Source of the DNA: an uncultured bacterium
Lineage (GTDB): Bacteria; Bacillota; Clostridia; Lachnospirales; Lachnospiraceae
Assembly: GCA_947643595.1 (NCBI GenBank)
Contig: CANRWP010000033.1
Span: 1 to 35,218 of the forward strand
Direction: 5' to 3'
DNA: 35,218 nt
Below are positions 15,796 through 24,222 of the stretch, in pieces (within the stretch, counting starts at the first letter, position 1; each line of letters begins with the position of its first letter). A model generated the notes under the pieces. That model was given only the letters and a program-made list of their open reading frames with translations. It was not told the origin of the DNA and did not search any database. The position numbers and the translations under genes are program-made.

Positions 15796-17499
15796 ATGTC
15801 AACAAAAGCGTTTTACCCCATTTCCGAGATCGGCAAAGGTAAAGTGGGCTTTTCCAAAACCCGTTCCATTATCGAAGCCGCTTTTTACGGGAACAACGTA
15901 GTGAAGGTGGAGACACTGAAAGAAGCTTATAATTTAGCGAAGAATTCTCCGGGAACGATCGTGACAGATATGCCCGTAAAGGACGGCGAGACTTTCGGTC
16001 TTCCGGCTGACGCAAAGGTTCTTCTGTTCAACGACGGTGCTGTGACCGGCCGTTATGCCGCTGCACGCCGGATCAAAGGTGAGCCCGGTGTAGATGAAGT
16101 GAAACTGGACAAGGTAGTGATGGACGCTATCTACAAAACACGTTGGAAAAAGATGTATCATGCAACCTGCTTCGTAGGCCTGGATCCCGAGTTTATGGCG
16201 AAGGCTCACCTTCTGATCCCGGAAGGAGAGGAGAACCTGCTGTACAACTGGATGATCAATTTCCAGTATATGTCCGATGAATATGTGAAGATGTACAAGA
16301 AATCCCAGCCCATCGGCAATGGAAACGAGCCGGATATCTATATCTTTTCCGATCCCCAGTGGGCGCCGGTGGAAGCTCCCGATGTGGACTACAGCTGCCT
16401 GAGCGATCCTCTGACACTGTGCTACTTTGATACCAACCAGAACTGTGCGGCGATCCTTGGTATGAAATACTTTGGCGAGCACAAGAAGGGCACACTGACC
16501 ATGGCATGGGCTCTGGCGAACAGAAACGGCTATGCGGCATGCCACGGCGGACAGAAAGAGTACACACTGGCTGACGGCTCCAAGTTCGTCGCTTCCGTAT
16601 ACGGCCTGTCCGGTTCCGGCAAGTCCACTCTGACTCACGCAAAACATGGCGGCAAGTATCCGATCACTGTCCTGCATGATGACGCTTTCATCATCAACAC
16701 AGATACCTGCTCCTCCGTAGCGCTTGAGCCTACCTACTTTGACAAGACTGCCGACTATCCCACAGGCTGTCCCGATAACGAGTATCTGTTATCCGCTCAG
16801 AACTGTTCCGCTACGATGGACGAGAACGGCAAGATCCAGCTTGTGACCGAGGATATCAGAAACGGCAACGGCCGTGCGATCAAGTCCAAACTCTGGTCTC
16901 CGAACCGTGTGGATAAGATCGAGGCTCCCGTAAACGCTATTTTCTGGATCATGAAAGATCCCACCATCCCGCCTGTAGTAAAATTGAAAGGCGCGGCTCT
17001 GGCTTCCGTTATGGGCGCAACCCTGGCTACAAAGACATCCACCGCGGAGCGTGTGGCTGCCGGTACGGATATGAACGCACTGAGGATCGTTCCCTACGCT
17101 AACCCGTTCAGGACCTACCCTCTGGTAAATGACTATGAGAAGTTCAAAAAGCTGGTGGAAGAGAAGAATGTTGACTGCTACATCGTAAACACAGGCGACT
17201 TCATGGGCAAGAAGGTAAAACCCGCTGATACGCTGGGCATTCTGGAAACTATCGTGGAAGGAAAGGCTAACTTTGAGAAGTGGGGCAACTTTGAGGATAT
17301 CGAGATCATGTACGACTGGTCGGGCAAGACAGACGACTTCAAACCTGATCTGAATGACGCGTCCTATATGGAAGCGTTGAAGAGCGCTATGCAGAACCGT
17401 GTGGATGCGGTAGAAGGCTTCGCAACCAAGAAGGAAGGATACGATAAGCTTCCCGACGAGGCTCTGGAAGCTTTGAAGAAACTGGTTTCCGAGTGCTAG
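15796..17499 (+). CDS. pckA: Phosphoenolpyruvate carboxykinase (ATP)
   Basis: Interconverts oxaloacetate plus ATP with PEP, CO2 and ADP. In fermentative anaerobes it often runs toward oxaloacetate, conserving ATP. The 567-residue protein carries the ATP-type P-loop GLSGSGKST at residues 270-278, followed by the metal-binding VLHDDAF. Upstream are the oxaloacetate/Mn-binding region, including an FGEHKKGTLTMAWALA stretch. Downstream are NGRAIKSKLWSPNRVD and TSTAERVAAG. The P-loop sequence separates it from GTP-type enzymes. Start ATG 15796 follows GAGGAGG. The codon choice is more biased than in its neighbours, as expected for a highly expressed gene. It is a single-gene unit between a good promoter and a strong terminator. 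Confidence 0.96.
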   Translation: MSTKAFYPISEIGKGKVGFSKTRSIIEAAFYGNNVVKVETLKEAYNLAKNSPGTIVTDMPVKDGETFGLPADAKVLLFNDGAVTGRYAAARRIKGEPGVDEVKLDKVVMDAIYKTRWKKMYHATCFVGLDPEFMAKAHLLIPEGEENLLYNWMINFQYMSDEYVKMYKKSQPIGNGNEPDIYIFSDPQWAPVEAPDVDYSCLSDPLTLCYFDTNQNCAAILGMKYFGEHKKGTLTMAWALANRNGYAACHGGQKEYTLADGSKFVASVYGLSGSGKSTLTHAKHGGKYPITVLHDDAFIINTDTCSSVALEPTYFDKTADYPTGCPDNEYLLSAQNCSATMDENGKIQLVTEDIRNGNGRAIKSKLWSPNRVDKIEAPVNAIFWIMKDPTIPPVVKLKGAALASVMGATLATKTSTAERVAAGTDMNALRIVPYANPFRTYPLVNDYEKFKKLVEEKNVDCYIVNTGDFMGKKVKPADTLGILETIVEGKANFEKWGNFEDIEIMYDWSGKTDDFKPDLNDASYMEALKSAMQNRVDAVEGFATKKEGYDKLPDEALEALKKLVSEC

Positions 17500-17542
17500 G
17501 AATCGGATACAGAGTACGGATTTTTGGGAAATAAACAATGAG

Positions 17543-17588
17543 AGCCGCTGTACCGGGCATGAAAAGGGCTCGGTACAGTGGTTTTTTT
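17543..17588 (+). terminator. Rho-independent terminator after pckA
   Basis: CCGCTGTACCG and CGGTACAGTGG form a long stem followed by seven T residues. Confidence 0.88.
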
Positions 17589-17601
17589 GGGATGATATAG
17601 G

Positions 17602-18834
17602 ATGGATAGAGGAAAATTTTGGACAGCCCGCTATGCGGTGATCAATGCGACATACTTCATGGGATTCTGCGGCGTTCACGCGTATGCATCGATTTTTATG
17701 TTGGGAAGAGGTTTTACCAATTCCCAGATCGGAATGCTGCTTGCCCTTGCAAATGTTCTTTCCGTGCTGATCCAGCCAGTTATCGCCGGGATGATCGATA
17801 AACAGGGAAGGCTGACAAACCGCCGGACGGCTTTGTTCAGCACGGCAGCGATCATAGTTCTCTCTCTGGTGTTATCGTTTGTACAGAGAGAAAAGACAGT
17901 TATATTTATCATATTTATGTTGATTTATATGATTCAGATGGCATACCAGCCGATTATCATCGCCATGAATTTCGAGTATGCGGAGCGGGGCTGTCCTATT
18001 AATTTTGGTCTGGCGAGAGGACTCGGCTCGGTAGGGTTTGCGGTGTATTCGCCGATACTCGGGAATCTGTTGGAACAGCACAGCGTAAGCGTGATACATA
18101 TGGGAGACTGCCTTGTTCTGACAGTGGGATTATTGTTTCTTCTCACCTTCAAAATGCCGGCAGGATGCGAAAATTCCATTTTGGGAAGCGGCGAAGAGAG
18201 GGCGGACAGAGAAGAGAAGGAACAACTTGTGGCGCACAACAATTTTTTTGATTTTGCAAGACACTATCCCGGATTTATGCTGTTTCTGATATCGGTCATA
18301 CTGGTGTTTTTTGCCCACAATATGATCAATGATTATCTGATTCAGATCATTACGCCCCTGGGCGGGACGGAGAAACATATAGGCTATGCCACTTCCATGG
18401 CGGCGCTCATAGAACTGCCGACAATGGCGTTTTTTGCCCGGATGACAAAAAAGATATCCTGTGAAAAACTGTTGATCATTTCCACGATAATTTTCACTGT
18501 GAAAGTAGCGCTTTTGTTTCTGGCGGGCGGTATTGCAGGAGTTTTTGTCAGTCAGTTTTGTCAGATCGGCGCCTACGCGCTCTTTATTCCAGCGTCTGCC
18601 TATTACGCGAATATAGTGATGGAGAGGCTGGATCAGGTAAAGGGGCAGGCTTATCTGAATTGTGCCATCACGTTGAGCGGTACCTTCAGCGGGCTCATCT
18701 GCGGCAGGGTGCTCGATCTGGCGGGGCCGAAGGCCATGCTGGCGGGAGGAGTCTGTGCCAGCGCCCTGGGTACGATTCTGGCAGTTCTGGCGGTCAGGAA
18801 AAAGAAGGGAGTTTCGTTCGGTTGTTGCAATTAA
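17602..18834 (+). CDS. Major facilitator superfamily transporter
   Basis: Twelve-segment membrane transporter of 410 residues in the MFS_1-like/LacY-related group (also containing nucleoside:H+ and oligosaccharide:H+ symporters). The MFS loop 2-3 pattern is seen as GMIDKQGRLTNRR. The RGLGSVGFA segment in helix 5 and the long central cytoplasmic loop (about residues 190-215, charged, DREEKEQ) divide the two halves. The start at ATG 17602 has only a weak ribosome binding site. It begins 14 bases after the pckA terminator, so its promoter is unclear and read-through is possible. Substrate unknown. The chemoreceptor promoter overlaps its 3' end. Confidence 0.8.
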   Translation: MDRGKFWTARYAVINATYFMGFCGVHAYASIFMLGRGFTNSQIGMLLALANVLSVLIQPVIAGMIDKQGRLTNRRTALFSTAAIIVLSLVLSFVQREKTVIFIIFMLIYMIQMAYQPIIIAMNFEYAERGCPINFGLARGLGSVGFAVYSPILGNLLEQHSVSVIHMGDCLVLTVGLLFLLTFKMPAGCENSILGSGEERADREEKEQLVAHNNFFDFARHYPGFMLFLISVILVFFAHNMINDYLIQIITPLGGTEKHIGYATSMAALIELPTMAFFARMTKKISCEKLLIISTIIFTVKVALLFLAGGIAGVFVSQFCQIGAYALFIPASAYYANIVMERLDQVKGQAYLNCAITLSGTFSGLICGRVLDLAGPKAMLAGGVCASALGTILAVLAVRKKKGVSFGCCN

Positions 18835-18853
18835 TTCCAGCTTATTATATAAT
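18825..18853 (+). promoter_or_regulatory. Sigma-A promoter of the chemoreceptor gene
   Basis: TTGCAA (18825-18830), a 17-base spacer and TATAAT (18848-18853). The -35 overlaps the last codons of the transporter gene. Confidence 0.75.
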
Positions 18854-18932
18854 AGATTTATATGGCAGGTGCGGTATCTGTATATTTACGAAAGAGCGCC
18901 TGTGTGAAAAGGAAATAGGAGGTTACTGATCT

Positions 18933-20585
18933 ATGGGTACCAGTATTAAGAAATCAGTCGGTATTCGTGTTATCTGTACAGTTATCATGATCATGCTGTT
19001 CAGTGGCATAACAACATTCAATATTTTGCGTATTGAGGGAACTCAGAACGATAATGTTATTGCAGTCGCCACGCTGAACCAGGTGCAGCGCGCCGAGACT
19101 GCCCACTATAAGTGGTCGGCAAATTTGAGCAACGCTCTGTATTCCGGTGCGGAATTTACAGGCAGCATGGATCACACGGCGTGTGTGCTGGGGACGTGGC
19201 TATATTCGGAACTGGATTTGGAGGATGCTGAGATTGTCAGTCTGCGCAGCCAGATTGAACCGTTACATAAGGAGCTGCATGCCTCCGCGGGCACTGCTCT
19301 CGAGTTATATGCGAATGACAAGGAGCAGGCGCAGCAGTATTACCAGGATACGATTCTGCCGAACCTGAGTACGCTGGTCGGACTGCTGGAAAAAGTGGTG
19401 GAGCGGAGTGAGGTTCTTACCAGTGAATATACGTCTCGAATGAACAATACGATCATCTTTATGCATATCTCTACGACAGTATGTCTGGTTCTGGCGTTGG
19501 CCAGCCTGATCAGTCTGGTATTGTATGTGATGCGGCAGGTGATCAAACCGTTAGTCAGCATCACGGAAAATGTGCGGCCTCTTCAGGAGGGAAATTTGAC
19601 TCTGGAACTGGATTATCATTCCGAGAATGAGCTGGGAGAGCTGGTTCGCACGCTGGAGGAGTCACTGGGACGTATTCAGGAGTATGTGGGAGATATCGAT
19701 CGGGTTATGGCTGAACTCGCCCAGGGGAATTTCAATGTGGGCACTTCTGCCCGCTATATCGGCGACTTCCAGCCCATCGAGGAGGCGCTGGGACGCTTTA
19801 CGGTTTCCATCTCGGAGGCTATGGGCAGTATCATAAAGGCAGAACAGAATGTGGCATCCCATGCGGAACAGCTCTCCGGCGGAGCGCAGGCTCTGGCACA
19901 GGGCGCCACTGACCAGGCGAGCGCAGTGGAAGAACTGTACGCTACTGTGGATGAGATCACGAGAAGCGCTGCAAAGAATGTGGAGGCTGTTTCTGATGCC
20001 CGCCGCAGTGCTCAGCTGACCAGCGAACAGGTGACTTTGAGCAGTCAGGAGATGGAGAAGATGGTGGCAGCCATGGAGGATATCGCGGAGGCTTCTCAGC
20101 AGATCAGCAAGATTATTGCGACGATAGAGGATATCGCTTCCCAGACCAATCTTCTGGCTCTGAATGCGGCGGTGGAAGCTGCCAGAGCGGGGGAAGCCGG
20201 CAAAGGTTTTGCCGTGGTAGCGAGCGAGGTGCGCGTATTGGCATCCAAGTCCGCGGAGGCGGTGAAGGCTACCAAGAGCCTGATCGAGAATTCGGTGCAG
20301 GCCACAGATCGCGGCAGCCGTATTGTGACCGAGGTTTCCGATTCATTGAAGCAGGCGCAGGAACTGGTGTTGCAGTCGGATGAAGCGATCAGTTCCATCA
20401 CCGAAGCGATCAATCAGGAAGCTGACGCGCTGTCCCAGGTATCCATAGGGATCGGACAGATTTCATCGGTGGTACAGACCAACTCGGCGAGCAGCGAGGA
20501 GTCCGCGGCTGTCAGTACGGAGCTGTTTGAGCAGGTACATACGCTGGAGGAGAAGACCAAAATGTTCCGCCTGAAAAAAGGCTGA
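18933..20585 (+). CDS. Methyl-accepting chemotaxis protein with extracytoplasmic CZB-like domain
   Basis: Chemoreceptor of 550 residues. Membrane segment 1 is at about residues 11-30. The ligand domain (about 31-170) contains the pattern H58-W61, C84-LGTW, H112-xxx-H116. It matches the zinc ligands of CZB (chemoreceptor zinc-binding) domains, for example the His-Cys-His-His set with 27-28 and 4 residue spacing in E. coli DgcZ. Segment 2 is at about 172-195, followed by HAMP. The signalling hairpin carries the conserved tip [20 protein letters not shown] and methylation helices rich in Glu/Gln/Ala. CZB domains are usually cytoplasmic; here it lies between the two membrane segments. ATG 18933 follows AGGAGG. 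It is monocistronic; no che genes are near. Confidence 0.9.
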   Translation: MGTSIKKSVGIRVICTVIMIMLFSGITTFNILRIEGTQNDNVIAVATLNQVQRAETAHYKWSANLSNALYSGAEFTGSMDHTACVLGTWLYSELDLEDAEIVSLRSQIEPLHKELHASAGTALELYANDKEQAQQYYQDTILPNLSTLVGLLEKVVERSEVLTSEYTSRMNNTIIFMHISTTVCLVLALASLISLVLYVMRQVIKPLVSITENVRPLQEGNLTLELDYHSENELGELVRTLEESLGRIQEYVGDIDRVMAELAQGNFNVGTSARYIGDFQPIEEALGRFTVSISEAMGSIIKAEQNVASHAEQLSGGAQALAQGATDQASAVEELYATVDEITRSAAKNVEAVSDARRSAQLTSEQVTLSSQEMEKMVAAMEDIAEASQQISKIIATIEDIASQTNLLALNAAVEAARAGEAGKGFAVVASEVRVLASKSAEAVKATKSLIENSVQATDRGSRIVTEVSDSLKQAQELVLQSDEAISSITEAINQEADALSQVSIGIGQISSVVQTNSASSEESAAVSTELFEQVHTLEEKTKMFRLKKG

Positions 20586-20622
20586 TATGGAATTTTTTTC
20601 TAAAGAAATTTTACAATTTCTG

Positions 20623-20651
20623 TTGTAAATTTTGAAGGAAGAGGCTATAAT
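20623..20651 (+). promoter_or_regulatory. Promoter of the 6S-like RNA
   Basis: TTGTAA (20623-20628), a 17-base spacer and TATAAT (20646-20651). An imperfect inverted repeat (TTTACAA / TTGTAAA type, 20609-20631) overlaps the -35. Confidence 0.7.
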
Positions 20652-20659
20652 AAGTATTA

Positions 20660-20862
20660 ACCTGAAATGCATGAGAATTCCTGTTATTTTGAACCTACAT
20701 TTACTTTAAACGGGACTCCTATATTATCACATGGATGTCAGGCCTCCGGGCGGAAGCCTAAGCAGTGGAAGGCAGAAGTGTGTTTGCGGTAACCCACCTG
20801 GCGTTTGCTAGGAGTCAACTTACAGGGTTCGGCATTTTGGGGGTTCAGAATTCTTATTAAGA
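20660..20862 (+). ncRNA. ssrS: 6S RNA (SsrS-like)
   Basis: A non-coding stretch with its own promoter and terminator. Outer pairing joins GAGAATTC-CTG (about 20673-20683) with CAGAATTCTT (about 20846-20855), and GAACC with GGGTTC. An unpaired region of about a dozen bases on each side, then a perfect 8-base stem GACTCCTA (20714-20721) / TAGGAGTC (20809-20816), gives the long rod with a central bubble known for 6S RNA. The 3' end, ACAGGGTTCGGCATTTTGGG, resembles the 3' part of E. coli 6S RNA (ACAGCCTGCGGCGGCATCTC). 6S RNA binds housekeeping RNA polymerase as a promoter mimic. Assignment is from pattern and memory, not a covariance model; another structured RNA is possible. Confidence 0.65.
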
Positions 20863-20874
20863 TAAAAATAAGAG

Positions 20875-20917
20875 AAAAAGACGAGTGAAAGCAAAACGCT
20901 TTTTACTCGTCTTTTTT
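20875..20917 (+). terminator. Rho-independent terminator after the 6S-like RNA
   Basis: AAAAAGACGAGT pairs with ACTCGTCTTTTTT, with an inner GAAAGC/GCTTTT extension, followed by T-run. Very strong. Confidence 0.9.
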
Positions 20918-20991
20918 ATGCGCAGACTTGCATAGCAAGTTTTACTGTTGACAGGCCGCATGAAAGTATCTCATACAGAATACAATGAACT

Positions 20992-22557
20992 ATGAGAAGG
21001 CGGAAATTTCATGTTTTTTTAGCAGTATATTTTCTGATTATTTTTTTCTGGCTGTTATTCTGTTACAGACAGGTACAGAAAGCCTGTGTGGAAGCCGGAC
21101 ATACTGCGCAAAGCAGTGAGGAAGGAAGTGTCATATACTGGCCGGGCGAGAAAGAGTTTGCGGAAAGGGTGGAGCGGGGGGATTCTTTTTGGGGAAAACG
21201 GGTGGAAGAGGATGAGAAAGAGAGTGAAAAGGGGAAAGCGGAGGAGACAGAAGAAAAATTGACCGAGAATAAAGAGAACAGGTTGGACGAGAAGGAATGC
21301 AGCGACGATGCGGAGGAAGCGCAGGAGAAGGAAAAAGATACCGAAACGATCCGGATAGTACTTCTCGGGACGGGTGGTATCTATCACGGGAAAGTGGTGT
21401 TGGAGGCAGGGGGAGAAACGCTGGAAATTACAGAGGACAGCCCTTATTTTGAGAAGACGGATATTATCCGAATCAGCACCGGCGGAGGGGAGAGAGAAAT
21501 ACAGGTGACGAGTTTGGACAGACGTTGCGGGCATCCCTTTTACGGGGGAATTTTGGAACTTAGGAGGGAAGATGCGGGGATTGTTCTGATCAATGAAGTG
21601 TCAGTGGAAGAATATGTAAAAGGTGTGTTGCCCAGCGAGATGCCGTCATCTTACCCCCTGGAAGCTTTGAAAGCTCAGGCGGTGTGTGCCCGCACTTACG
21701 CCAAAATGAAACAGGAGAGTAAATCCTATCCCCAGTATGATGCGGCGGTGGACGACAGCACAGCCTGCCAGGTCTATCGCAATCTGAAGACATCCGAGGA
21801 GTGTGATCTTGCCGTGGAGGAGACGGCGGGGGAGGTTTTGCGGGAAGAGGACGGCAGCTATACGGAGTGTTACTATTATTCCACATCGTGTGGAAGAGGA
21901 GCGCCGTTGTCGGTCTGGCATGGCGGCGAGAAGGACAGCCCGGTATTGTCCAAAAGTGAAGAGGAGATCACCCTGATGAATCAGGAGTTTTTTGACTATA
22001 TAGGTCAAGAGCAGGAAGGACATCTGGAGGCCGAGGAAGCTTTTTACCGATGGAATTATCGGAAAGGAAAGGCGGAGGATGAGGCAATTTTCGACAAGTG
22101 CAGAGAGCGCCGGGAGGTAAACGCCAGACTTGTCCTGGCAGAGGATATAAAGAGACAGAGCGAAACGGAGATCAGCAGGGACACTCTTGGGAATATTATG
22201 GATATGTGCATTGCGGAGAGACTGGAGGGAGGAGTGGCAGACTGTCTGAGAATTTCCTGCGAAAAGGGATACTTATATGTGTGGGGAGAGTACAATATCC
22301 GTTATGTACTGGCGCAGGGCGGCGCGGTGACATTGCAGAATGATACTGCGTTTTCGGCGAATGAACTTTTGCCCAGCGCTTTTATTTCTCTGCAAAGTAT
22401 TTGTAACGAAAAGGGAAATATGGTAGGATATATTGTAGTCGGGGGCGGTTTCGGACATGGCGTGGGACTGTCCCAGAACGGAGCGAAGCACATGGCGCTT
22501 GCGGGGAATACGTATCAGGAAATTTTGGCGACTTATTATCAGGAGAAACATATTTGA
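20992..22557 (+). CDS. SpoIID/LytB-domain protein with charged linker
   Basis: Membrane-anchored peptidoglycan enzyme of the SpoIID/LytB group; SpoIID is a lytic transglycosylase needed for engulfment. The 521-residue protein has a membrane anchor at residues 7-25 and a Glu/Lys-rich low-complexity linker at about 55-118. The SpoIID domain runs from about 120 to the end. The putative catalytic Glu216 lies in GVLPSEMPSSYP, followed by LKAQAVCARTYA, the CQVYR segment, YYYSTSCGR and the C-terminal GHGVGLSQNGA. The length exceeds B. subtilis SpoIID (about 340), and no spoIIIAA-type or spoIIQ neighbours are present, so it may be a paralogue rather than SpoIID itself. A CATACA -10-like element lies upstream but no good sigma-E -35. 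The stop overlaps the next start. Confidence 0.85.
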   Translation: MRRRKFHVFLAVYFLIIFFWLLFCYRQVQKACVEAGHTAQSSEEGSVIYWPGEKEFAERVERGDSFWGKRVEEDEKESEKGKAEETEEKLTENKENRLDEKECSDDAEEAQEKEKDTETIRIVLLGTGGIYHGKVVLEAGGETLEITEDSPYFEKTDIIRISTGGGEREIQVTSLDRRCGHPFYGGILELRREDAGIVLINEVSVEEYVKGVLPSEMPSSYPLEALKAQAVCARTYAKMKQESKSYPQYDAAVDDSTACQVYRNLKTSEECDLAVEETAGEVLREEDGSYTECYYYSTSCGRGAPLSVWHGGEKDSPVLSKSEEEITLMNQEFFDYIGQEQEGHLEAEEAFYRWNYRKGKAEDEAIFDKCRERREVNARLVLAEDIKRQSETEISRDTLGNIMDMCIAERLEGGVADCLRISCEKGYLYVWGEYNIRYVLAQGGAVTLQNDTAFSANELLPSAFISLQSICNEKGNMVGYIVVGGGFGHGVGLSQNGAKHMALAGNTYQEILATYYQEKHI

Positions 22558-23423
22558 ACAGGCTGGAAAATTCTTCTATGATAAAGAAATTATATCAGAT
22601 ATTTTACCGGTTCGGCAGACAGATGACGATCAAGAATATCAGTTCTTTTGCGGCGAGCACCGCATTTTTTCTCTTTATCTCTCTGATACCGATCCTGTAT
22701 CTGGTCTGCTCGATCCTGCCCTATGTGAATATCACACAGGAGGCGCTGAGGGAATCCATCGATGCCATGTTGCCCGGTGTGATCGGGATGTTTTTGAATT
22801 CGATTATCGCGGATGTGTATGGGAGGTCCGCCGGCGGGATTTCCCTGGCAGTGCTGGTGATGTTATGGTCAGCGGGCAAGGGGATGATGGCGCTGATGCG
22901 GGGGCTGAACGCGGTCAACGAGGTGGAGGAGGAGAAAAATTATTTTTTTGTCCGGGTGGTTGCTGCGACCTATACGATCCTGCTGATCGCGGCGTTAGTT
23001 ATTTCCATGGTGTTCAGCGGGTTTGGAAAGTTTATTTTAAAGATGTTGATCGACAGCATTCCGGGCGGGGATATGTTGTATTCCGTCCTCGGACGGGTCA
23101 GGTTTCTGTATTCCTGGATCGTGCTGACGGTTCTGTTTATGACGATCTACAGTTATGTGCCGGGACGCCGGCAGAAGTTTCTGATGCAGCTGCCGGGGGC
23201 TTTTTTCACGGCGATCATCTGGAACGGTTTTTCACTGGGATTTTCGGTCTATCTGGAATATTTCGGGGATTTCGGCGTCTACGGATCTTTGGCGACGGTT
23301 GTGATCGTTCTGCTGTGGCTCTACTGTATGAGTTATATTGTGATGATCGGGGCGCATATCAATAGATACTTCAGACCGGCAAATGAGTATATATGGGAAA
23401 AGAGGCTGCGGCGAAAGAGATAG
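22554..23423 (+). CDS. YihY/BrkB-family membrane protein
   Basis: Multi-pass membrane protein of the YihY/virulence-factor BrkB (formerly RNase BN) family, function not settled. The 289-residue protein has about six membrane segments. Family signatures visible are ASTAFFLFISLIPILYLV near the N terminus, a WSAGKGMMALMRGLNAVNE segment and VVIVLLWLYCMSYIVMIGA near the C terminus. The TTG start at 22554 overlaps the SpoIID stop and has AGGAGA eight bases upstream; ATG 22578 is the alternative with a poor site. The overlap means it is co-translated with the SpoIID-domain gene, an arrangement that suggests envelope function, by inference only. Confidence 0.88.
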   Translation: MNRLENSSMIKKLYQIFYRFGRQMTIKNISSFAASTAFFLFISLIPILYLVCSILPYVNITQEALRESIDAMLPGVIGMFLNSIIADVYGRSAGGISLAVLVMLWSAGKGMMALMRGLNAVNEVEEEKNYFFVRVVAATYTILLIAALVISMVFSGFGKFILKMLIDSIPGGDMLYSVLGRVRFLYSWIVLTVLFMTIYSYVPGRRQKFLMQLPGAFFTAIIWNGFSLGFSVYLEYFGDFGVYGSLATVVIVLLWLYCMSYIVMIGAHINRYFRPANEYIWEKRLRRKR

Positions 23424-23462
23424 AATGTCCGGCAGGATGCGGGAGTATGAGATGAGAGATAC

Positions 23463-24176
23463 ATGGGGGATAAAGGGATGAGGATAGTTGTGGATGGAGG
23501 ATTTCTGGGACAGCAGGTGATATTTTTTTCGAGGATCGCGTTGGCAATGCTCTGCGGAGGGATTATCGGGATCGAGAGACAGCAGAGGATCAAGGTGGCG
23601 GGAACGCGGACGCACATGATGATCTCGATGGCTGCCGCGCTGATGATGATCATCTCAAAGTACGGTTTTCTGGATGTGATCGGGGCGGCCGGAGTTTCCT
23701 GGGATGTCTCCAGGATAGCGGCGAGCATCATCACCGGTATCGGTATTCTGGGCGGTATCATTATCACGGGAAAACAGGGGCATGTCAGCGGGACGACGAC
23801 TGCGGCGGGGCTTATGGCGACGATTGCGATCGGCATGGCGTTCGGCGCCGGGATGTACATGCTGGGGTTTGGTGTGACAGTGCTGCTTCTGGCGATGCAG
23901 TATGTGCTGCACCGGAATCTATGGATCGTGAAGCAGACAATACGCGCTCAGGTAGTCTTCCACATAGAACACGATGCGGGAGAATATGAAAGGGTGTTGG
24001 AAAAGCTGGAAGAGTATCATATCCATATCCAGCAGTTCAGATGGGAGAAGATGAGCAACGAGTCTTTTCAGGTCAGCTGCCATGTGACGATACCGGCGCG
24101 CTATACAAAGGAGGAGATCATTTCCATCTTCGCCGGTATGCCGGAGACGGAGAATTTTGAGATCGTGTACATATAA
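23463..24176 (+). CDS. MgtC/SapB-family membrane protein
   Basis: Membrane protein of the MgtC/SapB family, linked in other bacteria to magnesium limitation and control of the F-type ATPase; the role in Clostridia is unclear. The 237-residue protein has the family signature ALAMLCGGIIGIERQQR, followed by ATRTH-type GTRTHMMISMAAAL and RIAASIITGIGILGGI. Four to five membrane segments come first, then a soluble C-terminal domain of about 80 residues with an ACT-like pattern (HIHIQQFRWEKMSNESFQV). Start ATG 23463 is used; ATG 23478 is possible. It lies 40 bases after the YihY-family gene and is probably in the same operon. Confidence 0.85.
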   Translation: MGDKGMRIVVDGGFLGQQVIFFSRIALAMLCGGIIGIERQQRIKVAGTRTHMMISMAAALMMIISKYGFLDVIGAAGVSWDVSRIAASIITGIGILGGIIITGKQGHVSGTTTAAGLMATIAIGMAFGAGMYMLGFGVTVLLLAMQYVLHRNLWIVKQTIRAQVVFHIEHDAGEYERVLEKLEEYHIHIQQFRWEKMSNESFQVSCHVTIPARYTKEEIISIFAGMPETENFEIVYI

Positions 24177-24222
24177 AAACTAATTTTTCATATTTTTTAT
24201 GGAGGTGAAATAATTCAGTCGT

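Noticed and set aside
15934-17679. Long minus-strand frames antisense to pckA
   Set aside because: They are shadows caused by the codon bias of pckA; the plus strand is unmistakable PEP carboxykinase.
20954-20991. CATACA element as a sigma-E promoter for the SpoIID-domain gene
   Set aside because: The -10 is similar to the sigma-E consensus but no matching -35 is found at the required distance.
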